DNA of 64,000 nt, from positions 1 to 64,000 of the forward strand of contig NZ_JAMOKO010000007.1 in assembly GCF_023656745.1 (NCBI RefSeq), in the 5' to 3' direction. The translations under genes and the position numbers were made by a program. Positions 27,417 through 36,809 of this stretch are shown in pieces. Within the stretch, counting starts at the first letter, position 1; each line of letters starts with the position of its first letter. The DNA comes from Collinsella sp. BG-O-102 (lineage in GTDB: Bacteria > Actinomycetota > Coriobacteriia > Coriobacteriales > Coriobacteriaceae). Below the pieces are notes generated by a model. That model was not told the origin of the DNA, searched no databases, and saw only the letters and a list, made by a program, of their open reading frames with translations.

Positions 27417-27500
27417 TCTTTCTTTTATAGAAAAGATAAGTAATCGAAAGGTGTTTTCTTACTCAAAAAGAAAATGAACGAAAATAGAGTCAACACAATT
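27417..27500. promoter_or_regulatory. AT-rich control region between fba and the DeoR gene
   Basis: Repeated GAAA-type motifs (TTTCTTTTATAGAAAAGA at about 27420, TCGAAAGGTGTTTTC at about 27445, AAAAAGAAAATGAACGAAAA at about 27464) lie in the divergent region. They resemble the short direct and inverted boxes bound by DeoR-family proteins. Confidence 0.4.
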
Positions 27501-27530
27501 CCTGCAAATTTAGCCGAGAATGGAGCAAAC

Positions 27531-28334
27531 ATGGCCCAAGCTACCAACCGTGCCTTCGCCGATGAGCGTCGTGCCGCCATCATGGAGATGCTTGAGCATA
27601 ACGCCTCGGTGCAGGTGGCAGAAATTGCCCAGACCTTTGGCGTGTCCTCTGTCACCGCTCGCGCCGACCTGGACGCACTCGCGGAGTCCGGCAAGCTGCG
27701 CCGCACGCATGGCGGCGCCGTATCGCTCCACAAGCGTCTGACTGTTTCCACGCAGGATCGCCGCATCAATGTCAACGTCGCCGCCAAGCAGGCCATCGCG
27801 CAAAGCGCCATCGAGCTCGTCAATGACGGCGACACGCTGCTCGTTGACTCGGGCACCACGGCGCTCGAGTTCGTCCGGCTCCTCGATCAGCGCGACGGCA
27901 TCACCGTTATCACGGCCGACATTACCATCGCCGATTACATCGACGAAAGCATGCCCTCGGTCGATGTCGTCATGCTGGGCGGGGCGCTGCGCAAAGGTCA
28001 TCGCTATCTGTACGGCCCGCTCACTATGCAAGCGCTCCAAATGGTCCACGCCGATCTTGCCGTCATGTGCCCTGGAGCTTTTGTTCCCGGCTGCGGCTTT
28101 ACGACCGACTTTCCGCAGATGGCCGAGACCAAAGCGGCTATGGTCGGTGCCGCCCGTCAAAGCGTCGCCCTTATGGACGCCAGCAAGGTTAACGGACGCG
28201 GCATGTACCGCTTTGCCGAGCTGACCGATGTCGACACCATCGTGATGGACCGTGATCCCGATGGCGCCGTCGCCACCTCAATCGCCGAGACCGTCGACGA
28301 CGCCCGCCCAAATCTCGTCATCGCCGGCGCTTAA
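27531..28334 (+). CDS. DeoR/GlpR-family transcriptional regulator
   Basis: 267 residues. The N-terminal DeoR helix-turn-helix (RRAAIMEMLEHNASVQVAEI, then AQTFGVSSVTARADLDAL) is followed by the sugar-phosphate sensing domain with DSGTTALEF and LGGALRKGH. The start is set at the ATG at 27531, with TGGAG five bases upstream; 19 further codons in front are open but lack a start signal. It is divergent from the class II aldolase, which it may control in response to a phosphorylated sugar. A terminator follows directly. Confidence 0.88.
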   Translation: MAQATNRAFADERRAAIMEMLEHNASVQVAEIAQTFGVSSVTARADLDALAESGKLRRTHGGAVSLHKRLTVSTQDRRINVNVAAKQAIAQSAIELVNDGDTLLVDSGTTALEFVRLLDQRDGITVITADITIADYIDESMPSVDVVMLGGALRKGHRYLYGPLTMQALQMVHADLAVMCPGAFVPGCGFTTDFPQMAETKAAMVGAARQSVALMDASKVNGRGMYRFAELTDVDTIVMDRDPDGAVATSIAETVDDARPNLVIAGA

Positions 28335-28336
28335 AC

Positions 28337-28379
28337 AAAAACCACCACAAAGGTGCCTGTCCCCTTTGTGGTGGTTTTG
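28337..28379. terminator. Bidirectional terminator between the DeoR and flavodiiron genes
   Basis: AAAACCACCACAAAGG pairs perfectly with CCTTTGTGGTGGTTTT around a ten-base loop. T-runs on both strands suit the two convergent genes. Confidence 0.85.
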
Positions 28380-28400
28380 CTCGTTAAAAGCGAAATATCG

Positions 28401-29561
28401 CTACTTGGAAAGCTCGTCGGCGAGGACCTCGATCTGAGCGCGCGAGGCGTCGTTGAGCGAGCCCAGCACGGTCACCTTGTTCTGCGCCAAGGTGATGTCC
28501 TTCATGCCCTCGAGCTCCTTGGCCATAACCTTGGCAGCGGTGGGCGCCCAGGAGCCGGCCTCGACGAGTGCCACCGTACGGTTCTGATAGGCGTGCTCGG
28601 CAAGCGTATGGATAAAGGTGCTCATGAACGGGAAGATCTCACCCTGATAGGTGATGGAAGCGAGCACCAGACGGTCGTAGCGGAACGCATCCTCAACGGC
28701 CTCGGCCATGTCGTCGCGAGCCAGGTCAAAGACGGAGACCTTCTGGCCGCGAGCCTCAAGCGCTGCGGCGAGCTCCTCGACGGCAGCCTTCAGATGGCCA
28801 TACACACTCGCATAGGCGATCGTGATGCCCTCGTCCTCGGGCTGATAGCTCGACCAGGTGTTATAGGTGTCGAGGTAATAGCCCAGGTTCTCGGTCAGTA
28901 CGGGGCCGTGGAGCGGACAGATGATCTGAATGTCCAGGTCGGCGGCCTTCTTGAGGACGGCCTGCACGAACTTGCCGAACTTACCGACGATGCCAAAGTA
29001 GTAACGGCGCGCTTCGCAAGCCCAGCCCTCGGGATCCTCGATGTCGTTGGCGCCAAACTTGCCAAAACCGTCGGCACTAAAGAGCACCTTGTCGGTGGAC
29101 TCGTAGGAGAAGAGCACCTCGGGCCAGTGAACATTGGGGGCACCGACAAAGGTTAGGCTGTGGCCGCCCAGGTCGAGCACGTCGCCATCTTTGACGACCA
29201 TCTTGCGCTCGGGGAAGTCGGTGCCAAAGTAGTTGACCATCATACGGAAGGCGCCCATGCTGGCAACAATCTGCGCCTGGGGATAGCGCTCCATAAAGGC
29301 GGCGATGCCGGCGGAGTGATCGGGCTCCATGTGATGGACGATCAGGTAGTCGGGCGTGCGGCCATCGAGCACGGCCTCGAGGTTGCCGAGCCACTCGTCA
29401 ACAAAACCGCCGTCGACTGAATCGGCGACAGCGATCTTTTCGCCCAAGATAACGTAGCTGTTGTATGCCATGCCGTTCTCGGACACATCGTACTGGCCCT
29501 CGAACAGGTCAATGTCGTGATCGTTAACGCCAATGTAGCGGATATCCTTGGTGATCTCCAT
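28401..29561 (-). CDS. Flavodiiron protein (FprA-like oxygen or nitric oxide reductase)
   Basis: 386 residues. The N-terminal metallo-beta-lactamase domain carries the diiron ligands in HHMEPDHSAG (H77, E79, D81, H82) and further ligands around APNVHWPE and CPLHGPV. The C-terminal flavodoxin domain starts near ITIAYASVYGHLK. There is no rubredoxin extension. Such proteins reduce oxygen to water or nitric oxide to nitrous oxide and protect anaerobes. The start ATG at 29561 follows AGGAGG with nine bases between; 21 more upstream codons are unsupported. It stands alone between convergent neighbours and a LacI gene. Confidence 0.92.
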   Translation of the reverse strand: MEITKDIRYIGVNDHDIDLFEGQYDVSENGMAYNSYVILGEKIAVADSVDGGFVDEWLGNLEAVLDGRTPDYLIVHHMEPDHSAGIAAFMERYPQAQIVASMGAFRMMVNYFGTDFPERKMVVKDGDVLDLGGHSLTFVGAPNVHWPEVLFSYESTDKVLFSADGFGKFGANDIEDPEGWACEARRYYFGIVGKFGKFVQAVLKKAADLDIQIICPLHGPVLTENLGYYLDTYNTWSSYQPEDEGITIAYASVYGHLKAAVEELAAALEARGQKVSVFDLARDDMAEAVEDAFRYDRLVLASITYQGEIFPFMSTFIHTLAEHAYQNRTVALVEAGSWAPTAAKVMAKELEGMKDITLAQNKVTVLGSLNDASRAQIEVLADELSK

Positions 29562-29690
29562 CAGGCAAAGCCTCCTAGATAGACAAAAGAGCCCGTCTAT
29601 CATAGCACTCGTCTTCATAGCCACGGCTATCTGCCAGCATCCTTATCGATTGTTATTGAGGCGGAATATATCGCCATTGACCTGCAAAAA

Positions 29691-30722
29691 CTATGTGCGC
29701 GGAGCTGCCGTGGTATGTCGAACGATAAGCTGGCCGGGAATACGAATGGCAACGGTTTTGTCCGTTGCCCCCGCCTTGGGAACCGCGTGCTCGAACACCT
29801 CGCGTCCACGCTGATGCAAATCGAATCGAACGGTCGTGAGCTCGTTGTGTGCCACAAAATCATCGAGCGAATCGTCGACGCCCACCACGCTCACGTCCTC
29901 GGGCACGCGCAGACCGCTATCGCGCAGCGCTGCAATCGCGCCATTTGCCATCTGGTCGTTTGCCGCGTAAATCGCCGTCATGGTGCGATCGTGCTCGGCC
30001 AGGTACCTGCCGGCCTCGTAGCCGCTGTTGGCAGACCAGTCGCCCTCGAGCGGCTCTGCCGGCTCGATGTGTTTACGCTCGAGTGCATCCTGCCAACCGG
30101 CGCGACGAAATTGCTCGTCGACCGAGAATGACGGGCCGCCAATATAGCGAATCTGCTCGTGCCCTAGCTCAAACAGGTGATCCATAAGCAATAGCGAGCA
30201 GCCGTAATGGTCGGAATCGACCGTGGTCACCCGCGGGTGCGCGTACATGGTAACGATGACCGTGCCAATGCCCGGCAGTGGATCAAACGTCTCAAAATCG
30301 GGCGCCATGCGACTCATACCGATGATGATGCCGTCCACCGGCAATGCGGCCATACGACGCGTGGCCTCGGCAAGCGAAAACTCCTCGGTCTTGGACATCT
30401 CGACCAGCGTGATGGCGCAATTATGCTCGCGAGCAGCGCTGGCGATGCCGTCGATCATTGAGAGGTTGCCAAACTTGGTGACATCGTTGACGCACAGGCC
30501 GACCGAATGATAACGGCCGTCGCGCAGCGAGCGACCGGCATAACTCGGACGAAAGCCGAGCTTTTGCATAGCGGCCTGCACGCGCTGGCGCGTCTGCTCG
30601 TTAACGTTAGGCAAGCCGTTGGCGACGCGCGAAACCGTCTGCTGCGAAACGCCGGCAGCGCGGGCGACGTCGGCCATGGAGACCGGACGCGAACTGGTAT
30701 CGTTGGACGGGCGCCTTGCCAC
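29691..30722 (-). CDS. LacI-family regulator divergent from galKT
   Basis: 343 residues: helix-turn-helix MADVARAAGVSQQTVSRVAN, a hinge helix, and a sugar-binding domain. The start is GTG at 30722, preceded by AAGGTGA. The intergenic region to galK holds three copies of a TGTTAACGTACTCAT-type site, so it probably represses galKT and itself. It is paralogous to the LacI proteins at 39390 and 44301, with the same ADDSD-type ligand region spacing (VVGVDDSL near the end). The inducer is inferred to be galactose or a galactoside. Confidence 0.9.
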   Translation of the reverse strand: MARRPSNDTSSRPVSMADVARAAGVSQQTVSRVANGLPNVNEQTRQRVQAAMQKLGFRPSYAGRSLRDGRYHSVGLCVNDVTKFGNLSMIDGIASAAREHNCAITLVEMSKTEEFSLAEATRRMAALPVDGIIIGMSRMAPDFETFDPLPGIGTVIVTMYAHPRVTTVDSDHYGCSLLLMDHLFELGHEQIRYIGGPSFSVDEQFRRAGWQDALERKHIEPAEPLEGDWSANSGYEAGRYLAEHDRTMTAIYAANDQMANGAIAALRDSGLRVPEDVSVVGVDDSLDDFVAHNELTTVRFDLHQRGREVFEHAVPKAGATDKTVAIRIPGQLIVRHTTAAPRT

Positions 30723-30813
30723 AGGATCACCTTCACCCTTGCGAGATCTGAATAGCGTGAATGCCGGCCCGGGCAGAAATACATCCCGCGCCGAGGCCCG
30801 CTATCGTCGGACG

Positions 30814-31019
30814 CATGTTAACGTACTCTACTTTTTCTATCTGCATCTCTTCTGCTTTATAAGTCCATACGGCAGTACCGTTCACGGCTGAATTTCTACC
30901 GATTACCAGATTCTCAAAAAGTGACAAGCGATGTGTTATGAGTACGTTAACATAGCCCGTAACGTGCGGTATCGTGAACACTTGGTTCATGCCGCTTTAA
31001 GTTGTTAACGTACTCATAA
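30814..31019. promoter_or_regulatory. Three LacI-type operators between the gal regulator and galK
   Basis: CATGTTAACGTACTCTA (30814-30830), the inverted TATGAGTACGTTAACAT (30938-30954) and TTGTTAACGTACTCATAA (31002-31019). Near 30877, ACCGTTCACGG resembles the ACCGTTCACCGA motif found before other sugar loci. The 338-bp divergent region holds no gene. Confidence 0.7.
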
Positions 31020-31060
31020 CGACGCAAAACCCACCCGGGCGCGCCAAGGAAAGGACTCCC

Positions 31061-32266
31061 ATGACCACCCCCGACGAAAAGACATTCGCCACGCTCACCA
31101 AGCTGTTCGAGGAGGAGTTTGGCCCCATCGGCGACCGCCAGGTGCTCTACGTGCACGCGCCCGGCCGCTCCGAGATCAGCGGCAACCACACTGACCACGA
31201 GGGTGGCCACGTTATCGCCGGCTCGCTCGATGTCGCCGTCGACGGCATCGCCGTGGCAACCGATTCCAACAAGGTTCGCGTAGCCGACGAGGGCTATCCC
31301 ACGTTTGAGATCGCGCTCGACACGCTAGACGTTCAGGAGTCCGAGAAGGGCACGTCCGCGAGCCTCGTCCGCGGCATGGCCCACGAAATCGCAGCCCTTG
31401 GCGTTGAGCCCAAAGGCTTCGACTTTGCCTTTACCTGCTCCGTCCCCTCGGGCGGCGGCCTTTCCAGCTCTGCCGCCGTCGAAGCCGCGTACGGTCGTGC
31501 CATGGAGACGCTCTGGGGCGCGCCCGCCATTGAGCCCGTCACGCTCGCCCAGATGAGCCAGCGCACCGAGAACAACTATTACGGCAAGCCCTGCGGTCTG
31601 ATGGACCAGGCCGCCGTTTGCTTGGGCGGCCTCGCCTACATGGACTTTGAGGATCAGGCTCAGCCTAAAACCCAGAAGCTCGAGCTCAACTTTGAGGATC
31701 ACGGTTATGCTCTCGTGCTCGTTAAGGTCGGTGCCGACCACGTGGCCGCCACCGAAGACTACGCCGCCGTTCCGCGCGAGATGCAGGACGTCGCCGCCGA
31801 GTTTGGCAAGGCACGCCTGTGCGAGGTAAACGTGGCGGACTTTGACGCCAAGCTCCCCGAGCTGCGCGCCAAGCTGGGCGACCGCGCCTGCCTGCGCGCC
31901 GTTCACTACTGGTACGAAAACGGCCTGGTCGATAAGCGCTGGGCTGCCCTGAACGCCGGCGACATCGATCAGTTCCTGGTCCTGACGCGCGAGTCCGGCG
32001 CCAGCTCTGCCATGTACCTACAGAATGTCGTTGCCAAGCTGGGCTCCGAGCAGCCCTCGATGTATGCCCTGGCACTGGCCGAGCACGTGCTCGACGGCCG
32101 TGGCGCCGTCCGTATCCACGGTGGCGGCTTTGGTGGCACCATCCAGGCCTTCGTGCCGCTCGACCTGGTCGACACCTTTATCACCAAGATGAACGGCTGG
32201 CTGGGCGAGGGCTCTGCCCGCCACTACGCAATTTCTGACAAGGGGGCTTACGCGGCATGGCTGTAA
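31061..32266 (+). CDS. galK: Galactokinase
   Basis: A 401-residue GHMP kinase that phosphorylates alpha-galactose to galactose-1-phosphate in the Leloir pathway. The galactokinase signature is recognisable but atypical: GRSEISGNHTDHEGG instead of GRVNLIGEHTDY. The ATP loop SVPSGGGLSSSAAVEAA and the C-terminal HGGGFGGTIQAFVP are clear. The start at 31061 has AAAGGA seven bases upstream. galT begins inside its last codons. Its control region contains three LacI-type operators. Confidence 0.93.
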   Translation: MTTPDEKTFATLTKLFEEEFGPIGDRQVLYVHAPGRSEISGNHTDHEGGHVIAGSLDVAVDGIAVATDSNKVRVADEGYPTFEIALDTLDVQESEKGTSASLVRGMAHEIAALGVEPKGFDFAFTCSVPSGGGLSSSAAVEAAYGRAMETLWGAPAIEPVTLAQMSQRTENNYYGKPCGLMDQAAVCLGGLAYMDFEDQAQPKTQKLELNFEDHGYALVLVKVGADHVAATEDYAAVPREMQDVAAEFGKARLCEVNVADFDAKLPELRAKLGDRACLRAVHYWYENGLVDKRWAALNAGDIDQFLVLTRESGASSAMYLQNVVAKLGSEQPSMYALALAEHVLDGRGAVRIHGGGFGGTIQAFVPLDLVDTFITKMNGWLGEGSARHYAISDKGAYAAWL

Positions 32267-33885
32267 TGACTGACGTGCGCGAGGCCGCGCAGAACCTGAT
32301 CGAGTACGCTATCCACCGATCGATGATCGGCCAGGACGATCGCATCTGGGCGTATAACACCATTCTCGAGTGCATCGGTGCTACGGGCCCGGCGCTCGAC
32401 ATGGCCTGGGCGCTCCAGGCCGAAAAACTCTCGCTCTTGCACCCCGACACCCTGCCCAACTTTGACCTTGAAGGCACACTTGCCGCGCTTGCCGAGGCGG
32501 CTGTTGCCAACGGCGCCGCCGAGGACACGGCATCGGGCCGCGACCGCATCGCCATGCGCATCATGGGCGCGCTCATGCCAAGGCCTTCGGTTGTAAACGA
32601 GGAGTTCAACGGACGCATGGGCGTCAACGAGCCCCGCGCCGCGACCGACTGGTTCTACGGCCTGTGCTGCGACGCCGGCTACGTGCGCCGTGCCGCCATC
32701 GCGCGCAACATCAAATGGAGCACCCCCACCAACTGGGGCGACCTCGAGATTACCATCAACCTGTCAAAGCCCGAAAAGGACCCGCGCGATATTGCCGCGG
32801 CCGGCGCCGCCAAAAACACGGGCGAGAAGTATCCCGCCTGCCAGCTCTGCATCGAAAACGAAGGCTATCCCGGACGCTCCGCTGCAGCCGACGGCGGCGC
32901 CCATCCCGCCCGCCAGAATCTGCGCGTTATCCCCATTAAGCTCGACGGCGAGCGCTGGGGCTTCCAATACAGCCCGTACGCGTACTTTAACGAGCACTGC
33001 ATTGCCATGAGCTCCGAGCATCGTCCGATGCACGTCGACCGCAAGGGGCTGACCTGCCTGCTCGACTTTGTCGACCTGTTCCCGCACTACTTCATTGGCT
33101 CCAACGCCGACCTGCCCATCGTGGGCGGCTCGATTCTGTCGCACGACCACTTCCAGGGCGGCGCGCACGAGTTCCCCATGATGCACGCCGCCGAGGTCTC
33201 GCAGTTTAGCGTGCCGGGCTTTGACCAGGTCATCGGTACCGTGTTACAGTGGCCGCTTTCGGTGCTGCGACTACGATCGCACGACCGCGCCCAGCTGCTC
33301 GACGCCGCCGAGAAGATTATCCTTGCCTGGCGCGAGTGGACCGATGAGTCGGTTGGCGTCATCGCACACACGGCCGACGGCGTGGCCCACAACACCGTGA
33401 CGCCCGTCATCCGCCGCGTCGACTCCCGCGGCAACGCCGGCGGCGAAATCTACGAGGCCTACCTGGCGCTTCGCTGCAACATCACGACCGACGAGCATCC
33501 GCTGGGCGTATTCCATCCGCATGCTGAGTACCACCACATCAAAAAGGAGAACATCGGCCTGATCGAGGTCATGGGCCTGGCCATTTTGCCGCCGCGCTTG
33601 GTTCCCGAGCTCGGCGCTGTCCGCGAGCACCTGCTGGCGGCCAAGGCAGATGCCAGCTACGACCTTGCCGGCGCGCTCGAGGGCGACGACCTTTGCCGCA
33701 GCCACGCCGCATGGGCTGAGGACGTCTTTGCCCGCCGCGCCGACGAGCTTACGGCCGACAACGCCATCGACATCCTGCACGAAGAGGTCGGCGTGGTGTT
33801 TGGCCACGTGCTCGACAACGCCGGCGTCTTTAAGTGGGACGAGGCAGGACGCGCCGCCCAACAGCGCTTTATCGACTCGCTATAG
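32257..33885 (+). CDS. galT: UDP-glucose-hexose-1-phosphate uridylyltransferase, class 2
   Basis: 542 residues, the long GalT type found in Firmicutes and Actinobacteria rather than the 350-residue E. coli type. It exchanges galactose-1-phosphate for glucose-1-phosphate on UDP. The family segments INWSTPTNWGDLEITINLSK-like (KWSTPTNWGDLEITINL), FQYSPYAYFNEHCIAMS and SHDHFQGG are present. The ATG at 32257 overlaps galK by ten bases; an ATG at 32266 (TAATG) is a good alternative. No galE is in the window. Confidence 0.93.
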   Translation: MAVMTDVREAAQNLIEYAIHRSMIGQDDRIWAYNTILECIGATGPALDMAWALQAEKLSLLHPDTLPNFDLEGTLAALAEAAVANGAAEDTASGRDRIAMRIMGALMPRPSVVNEEFNGRMGVNEPRAATDWFYGLCCDAGYVRRAAIARNIKWSTPTNWGDLEITINLSKPEKDPRDIAAAGAAKNTGEKYPACQLCIENEGYPGRSAAADGGAHPARQNLRVIPIKLDGERWGFQYSPYAYFNEHCIAMSSEHRPMHVDRKGLTCLLDFVDLFPHYFIGSNADLPIVGGSILSHDHFQGGAHEFPMMHAAEVSQFSVPGFDQVIGTVLQWPLSVLRLRSHDRAQLLDAAEKIILAWREWTDESVGVIAHTADGVAHNTVTPVIRRVDSRGNAGGEIYEAYLALRCNITTDEHPLGVFHPHAEYHHIKKENIGLIEVMGLAILPPRLVPELGAVREHLLAAKADASYDLAGALEGDDLCRSHAAWAEDVFARRADELTADNAIDILHEEVGVVFGHVLDNAGVFKWDEAGRAAQQRFIDSL

Positions 33886-33929
33886 CATGCGAGCTCGAAC
33901 GCACGCACTCAACAAATAGCGTCTACACG

Positions 33930-33973
33930 ACAACGGCGCCCGCCGGCAACATCACCGACGGGCGCCGTTTTTG
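33930..33973 (+). terminator. Terminator of the galKT operon
   Basis: AACGGCGCCCG pairs with CGGGCGCCGTT around a loop of about 18 bases and is followed by TTTT. A very similar terminator follows galM at 62263-62297. Confidence 0.8.
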
Positions 33974-33977
33974 AGTG

Positions 33978-34046
33978 TAGTCATTGGGGTCATTCTTAAG
34001 GGGCGTTCTTAAACGACTAGTCATTAAAGAGCGTCCCCAATGACTA
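33978..34046. repeat. Palindromic repeat of the AGTCATTGGGG family, full copy
   Basis: TAGTCATTGGGG (from 33978) is matched by the inverted CCCCAATGACTA ending at 34046, with CGTTCTTAAACGACTAGTCA between. A half copy with TAGTCATTGGGGACGTTCTT lies at 62301-62333, and GTCCCCAATGACTAT at 38671-38685. Confidence 0.65.
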
Positions 34047-34052
34047 TTTGCG

Positions 34053-34226
34053 ACCAAGGCAACGCCGGTGTCTTGGCAACGACAGCGAAAACGCCCCTAA
34101 GCGAGCAAGGTGACGTGAAAGAGGAGGGCATTGACCTTTTGGTCATGCCCGACGATTGAACGTCAGATTGCCGCTTAGGGGCGTTTGCAGCGTCGCGCCG
34201 TTACGCGGTTTGGTAAAACCGCGTAA
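34053..34226 (-). ncRNA. Structured 3'-UTR element, copy 2
   Basis: It begins three bases after the stop codon of the lacC-type gene on the same strand. The first hairpin is identical to copy 1 (34201-34226). The long stem is formed by 34173-34185 and 34090-34102 (AACGCCCCTAAGC with GCTTAGGGGCGTT) and encloses the GACCAAAAGGTC hairpin (34127-34149). Compared with copy 1 (AACCCGCCAGA/TCTGGCGGGTT), several positions changed on both sides of the stem. The single-stranded CGGCAATCTG and CACCTTGCTCGC segments are conserved. Confidence 0.7.
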
Positions 34227-34228
34227 CC

Positions 34229-35164
34229 CTACAGTTCAGTCACGACAACGCTGTTGTAGACCTCGTCCCAGCGGTCCATGACCAGGTGGCCGGTCTTGGG
34301 ATCCATGGCGTTGAGCTTGCCGCAGGTATTGGCGGTCTTGAGCACCGTGACGTCGTCGGCACCAGCAGCAATGGCATGCGCAAAACCGGCAATGGTCGAG
34401 TCACCGGAACCCGTCGCGTTCACAGCCGCAATCGCGGGCGTCTTGGCGCGGAACGCGCGGCCCTCATGGAAGCCCACCGAACCGGCAGCGCCCATCGAAA
34501 CGACAACCCAGGGGATACCGGCAAAACGGTCATCGGCGGCAAGCGCCTCGCGCAGGGCATCGACATCATCGGTCGTAAAGGACGTACCCAGCAGGCCGTT
34601 AATCTCGGTCAGGTTGGGCTTTACGAGCTCAGGCTTAGCGTCGGACTCCAGCGCGGCCTCCAGCGATGCACCCGAGGTGTCGAGCAGCACCTTGGCGCCC
34701 GCCTCCTCGGCAATCTTGACGAGCTCGGCATAGTAGCCGGCATCGACACCACGCGGCAGCGAGCCCGAAAGCGTCACAACGTCCGCCTTTGCTGCAAGCT
34801 CGGCGAATTTTGCCGTAAAGGCCTCGAGCTCGGCCGGGGCGATCTGCGGGCCGCTCTCCAAAAGCTCGGTCTGATTACCCTCGTGCAGAATATTCAGGCA
34901 AATGCGCGTCTCACCGGCGATGGGCACAAAGTCGTTCTTGACGCCGTCGGCATCCATAAGCTCGGCCATATAGGCACCCATGTGGCCGCCGAGCAGACCG
35001 GTCGCGAGCACATCGTCGCCCAACTGCAGCAGCACACGGCTCACGTTAAGGCCCTTGCCGCCAGCGGTCTTTTCGGGCGTCACGCGGTTTACATCGTCGA
35101 TGATCAGCTTGTCGAGCTGATAGCGCGTATCAATCGACGGGTTCATGGTAACGGTCAGAATCAT
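34229..35164 (-). CDS. lacC: PfkB-family kinase, probably tagatose-6-phosphate kinase
   Basis: A 311-residue ribokinase-fold kinase. The N-terminal MILTVTMNPSIDTRYQLDKL and KTAGGKGLNVSRVLLQLGD match the LacC/FruK group, and the catalytic aspartate lies in NATGSGDSTIAGFAHA. It lies downstream of lacX, lacB and lacA on the same strand, so phosphorylation of tagatose-6-phosphate is preferred over fructose-1-phosphate. The start is the ATG at 35164, with AGGAG and six-base spacing; 15 open codons in front lack support. The structured element copy 2 begins just after its stop. Confidence 0.8.
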   Translation of the reverse strand: MILTVTMNPSIDTRYQLDKLIIDDVNRVTPEKTAGGKGLNVSRVLLQLGDDVLATGLLGGHMGAYMAELMDADGVKNDFVPIAGETRICLNILHEGNQTELLESGPQIAPAELEAFTAKFAELAAKADVVTLSGSLPRGVDAGYYAELVKIAEEAGAKVLLDTSGASLEAALESDAKPELVKPNLTEINGLLGTSFTTDDVDALREALAADDRFAGIPWVVVSMGAAGSVGFHEGRAFRAKTPAIAAVNATGSGDSTIAGFAHAIAAGADDVTVLKTANTCGKLNAMDPKTGHLVMDRWDEVYNSVVVTEL

Positions 35165-35220
35165 ATTGAACTCCTGTTTCCGGGGCACGACACGCGCGGC
35201 CCCAAACATACGATAGCTCG

Positions 35221-36102
35221 TTAAAGGATCTCGATCTCAAAGCCGCGGGTAACGGTCTCCCCCGGCTTGGCCACCAGGCAGCCGCGCTTGTGCTCCAGGA
35301 TATCGTCCTCGTCGGAGCAGGTGGACAGGCCGCCCCACGGTTCCACGGCCACAAAGTCACCCTCGGGCTTGCTCCACACAATCAGGTACGGCATATCGGG
35401 GAACGTCAGTCGCACGCCCTTGTCCTCGGTCTTCTTGGTCAGCGTAACCACGCGGCTCTCGAGCACGTCAAAGATGGTCTCCGCGAAGTCAAAGAGTTCG
35501 TGGGTCAGCGGCAGGTCATGGCCAACCATCGGGTTCTTGCTGCGATGCTCAACATCAATCAGGCCCGTCGAGGGAACGGCAGTACAGAGCTCGGCGGCCT
35601 CGCGCTGCTCAAAACGGAGCTCGTAGTCGTCATAGGACTCGCCCTCGTCAAGCGGGCACTTAAAGCCAGGGTGACCGCCCACAAAGAACGGCATGTCCTC
35701 GGTGCCCTCATTGGTCACCTCGTACGACACGGCCACCTTCTCCGCATCGATCGTGTAACGAGCAACGATCTTAAACGGATACGGGTACTGCTCGAGCAAC
35801 TCGGCATGGTCGGCAGAGCTTAGACTCAGCGCAACCATGTTGTCGCTCTGCTCCTCGAGCTTCCACTCCTGTTTGCGCGCAAAGCCGTGGCGGGCGAACT
35901 TTACCTCGCGGCCGCCCATGGTCATTGCGTGACCATCACGAAGGCCGCCGCAGATCGGGAAGCAAATGGGTGCCTGGCCCGACCAGACCGAAGGATCGCC
36001 CTGCCACAGGTACTCGCGACCGTTGGCTTTAATCGAAGTGAACGATCCGCCAGCCGTGCTCAGTACCACGCGAACAGAACCGTTATCAAGAACAAACTCC
36101 AT
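35221..36102 (-). CDS. lacX: Aldose 1-epimerase-family protein, LacX-like
   Basis: 293 residues of the galactose-mutarotase-like fold. The catalytic region is visible in FFVGGHPGFKCPL and VEPWGGLSTCSDE. It resembles LacX and YeaD-type proteins that accompany lac operons. It could interconvert anomers of a hexose-6-phosphate, but its exact substrate is not established. The start is the ATG at 36102, preceded by GGGAAGG. It sits between lacB and lacC on the same strand. Confidence 0.78.
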   Translation of the reverse strand: MEFVLDNGSVRVVLSTAGGSFTSIKANGREYLWQGDPSVWSGQAPICFPICGGLRDGHAMTMGGREVKFARHGFARKQEWKLEEQSDNMVALSLSSADHAELLEQYPYPFKIVARYTIDAEKVAVSYEVTNEGTEDMPFFVGGHPGFKCPLDEGESYDDYELRFEQREAAELCTAVPSTGLIDVEHRSKNPMVGHDLPLTHELFDFAETIFDVLESRVVTLTKKTEDKGVRLTFPDMPYLIVWSKPEGDFVAVEPWGGLSTCSDEDDILEHKRGCLVAKPGETVTRGFEIEIL

Positions 36103-36221
36103 AGGAGCCTTCCCTTTCTTACGACAGCCCGCCAAGTCAATAGGGCTGATAGAAAACCGGCTCGCGCCCCCTCACAGAAACGCGAGCCGTCAACGGACTA
36201 GTTAATTACGCCGGATACCCG

Positions 36222-36746
36222 CTAATCGTGGTATTCGCCGCGGTCCCACTTCTCGAGGAACTCGTCAAAGAAGTGCGGGTCAGCCTGAGCCTCGGCATCG
36301 GCCTTATTGCAGGCATCGATCTTGGCGATCAGGGCATCGTGCTCGGGGGTCTTCTCGTAGGGCTCCTCCAGGAAGGCAAGCATGATATCGGCCATCAGGA
36401 ACTCGCCGGTGATCTTGCCGCCAAAGCCCACGATGTTGGCGTTGAGCTCGCGACGAGCGTACAGGGCAGAGGTCATGTCGCGAACCAGGGCGCAGCGGGC
36501 GCCGGGAACCTTGTTGACGGCGTTGGTGATGCCAATGCCGGTGCCGCACAGGGCCACGCCAAAGTCGGCCTTGCCGCTGGCAACAGCCTCGCCCACGGCC
36601 TTACCGTAGATGGGATAGTGCGTACGGGTGTGGCTGTAGGTGCCGCAGTCGAGCACCTTGTAGCCAGCCTGCTCCAGGCGGTCGGCCAGATAGATCTTCT
36701 CGTCCGTAACGATATGGTCGCAACCGATTGCGATGGTCTTCTTCAT
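36222..36746 (-). CDS. lacB: Galactose-6-phosphate isomerase subunit LacB
   Basis: 174 residues of the RpiB/LacAB family; streptococcal LacB has 171. The sequence starts [20 protein letters not shown] and keeps the catalytic cysteine in [12 protein letters not shown]. With LacA it converts galactose-6-phosphate to tagatose-6-phosphate in the cytoplasm. It follows lacA by 63 bp on the same strand. The ATG at 36746 has GAAAGGACG about seven bases upstream. Confidence 0.9.
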   Translation of the reverse strand: MKKTIAIGCDHIVTDEKIYLADRLEQAGYKVLDCGTYSHTRTHYPIYGKAVGEAVASGKADFGVALCGTGIGITNAVNKVPGARCALVRDMTSALYARRELNANIVGFGGKITGEFLMADIMLAFLEEPYEKTPEHDALIAKIDACNKADAEAQADPHFFDEFLEKWDRGEYHD

Positions 36747-36809
36747 CAGAACGTCCTTTCGTCTGAATTCACAAGTTGAGGTAGAAGTTCGAGTTCTCGG
36801 TGGCTCTCG

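Noticed and set aside
34229-35164. Naming the PfkB kinase fruK (1-phosphofructokinase)
   Set aside because: Adjacent lacX, lacB and lacA and LacC-like N-terminal sequence make tagatose-6-phosphate kinase more likely, though specificity is not proven.
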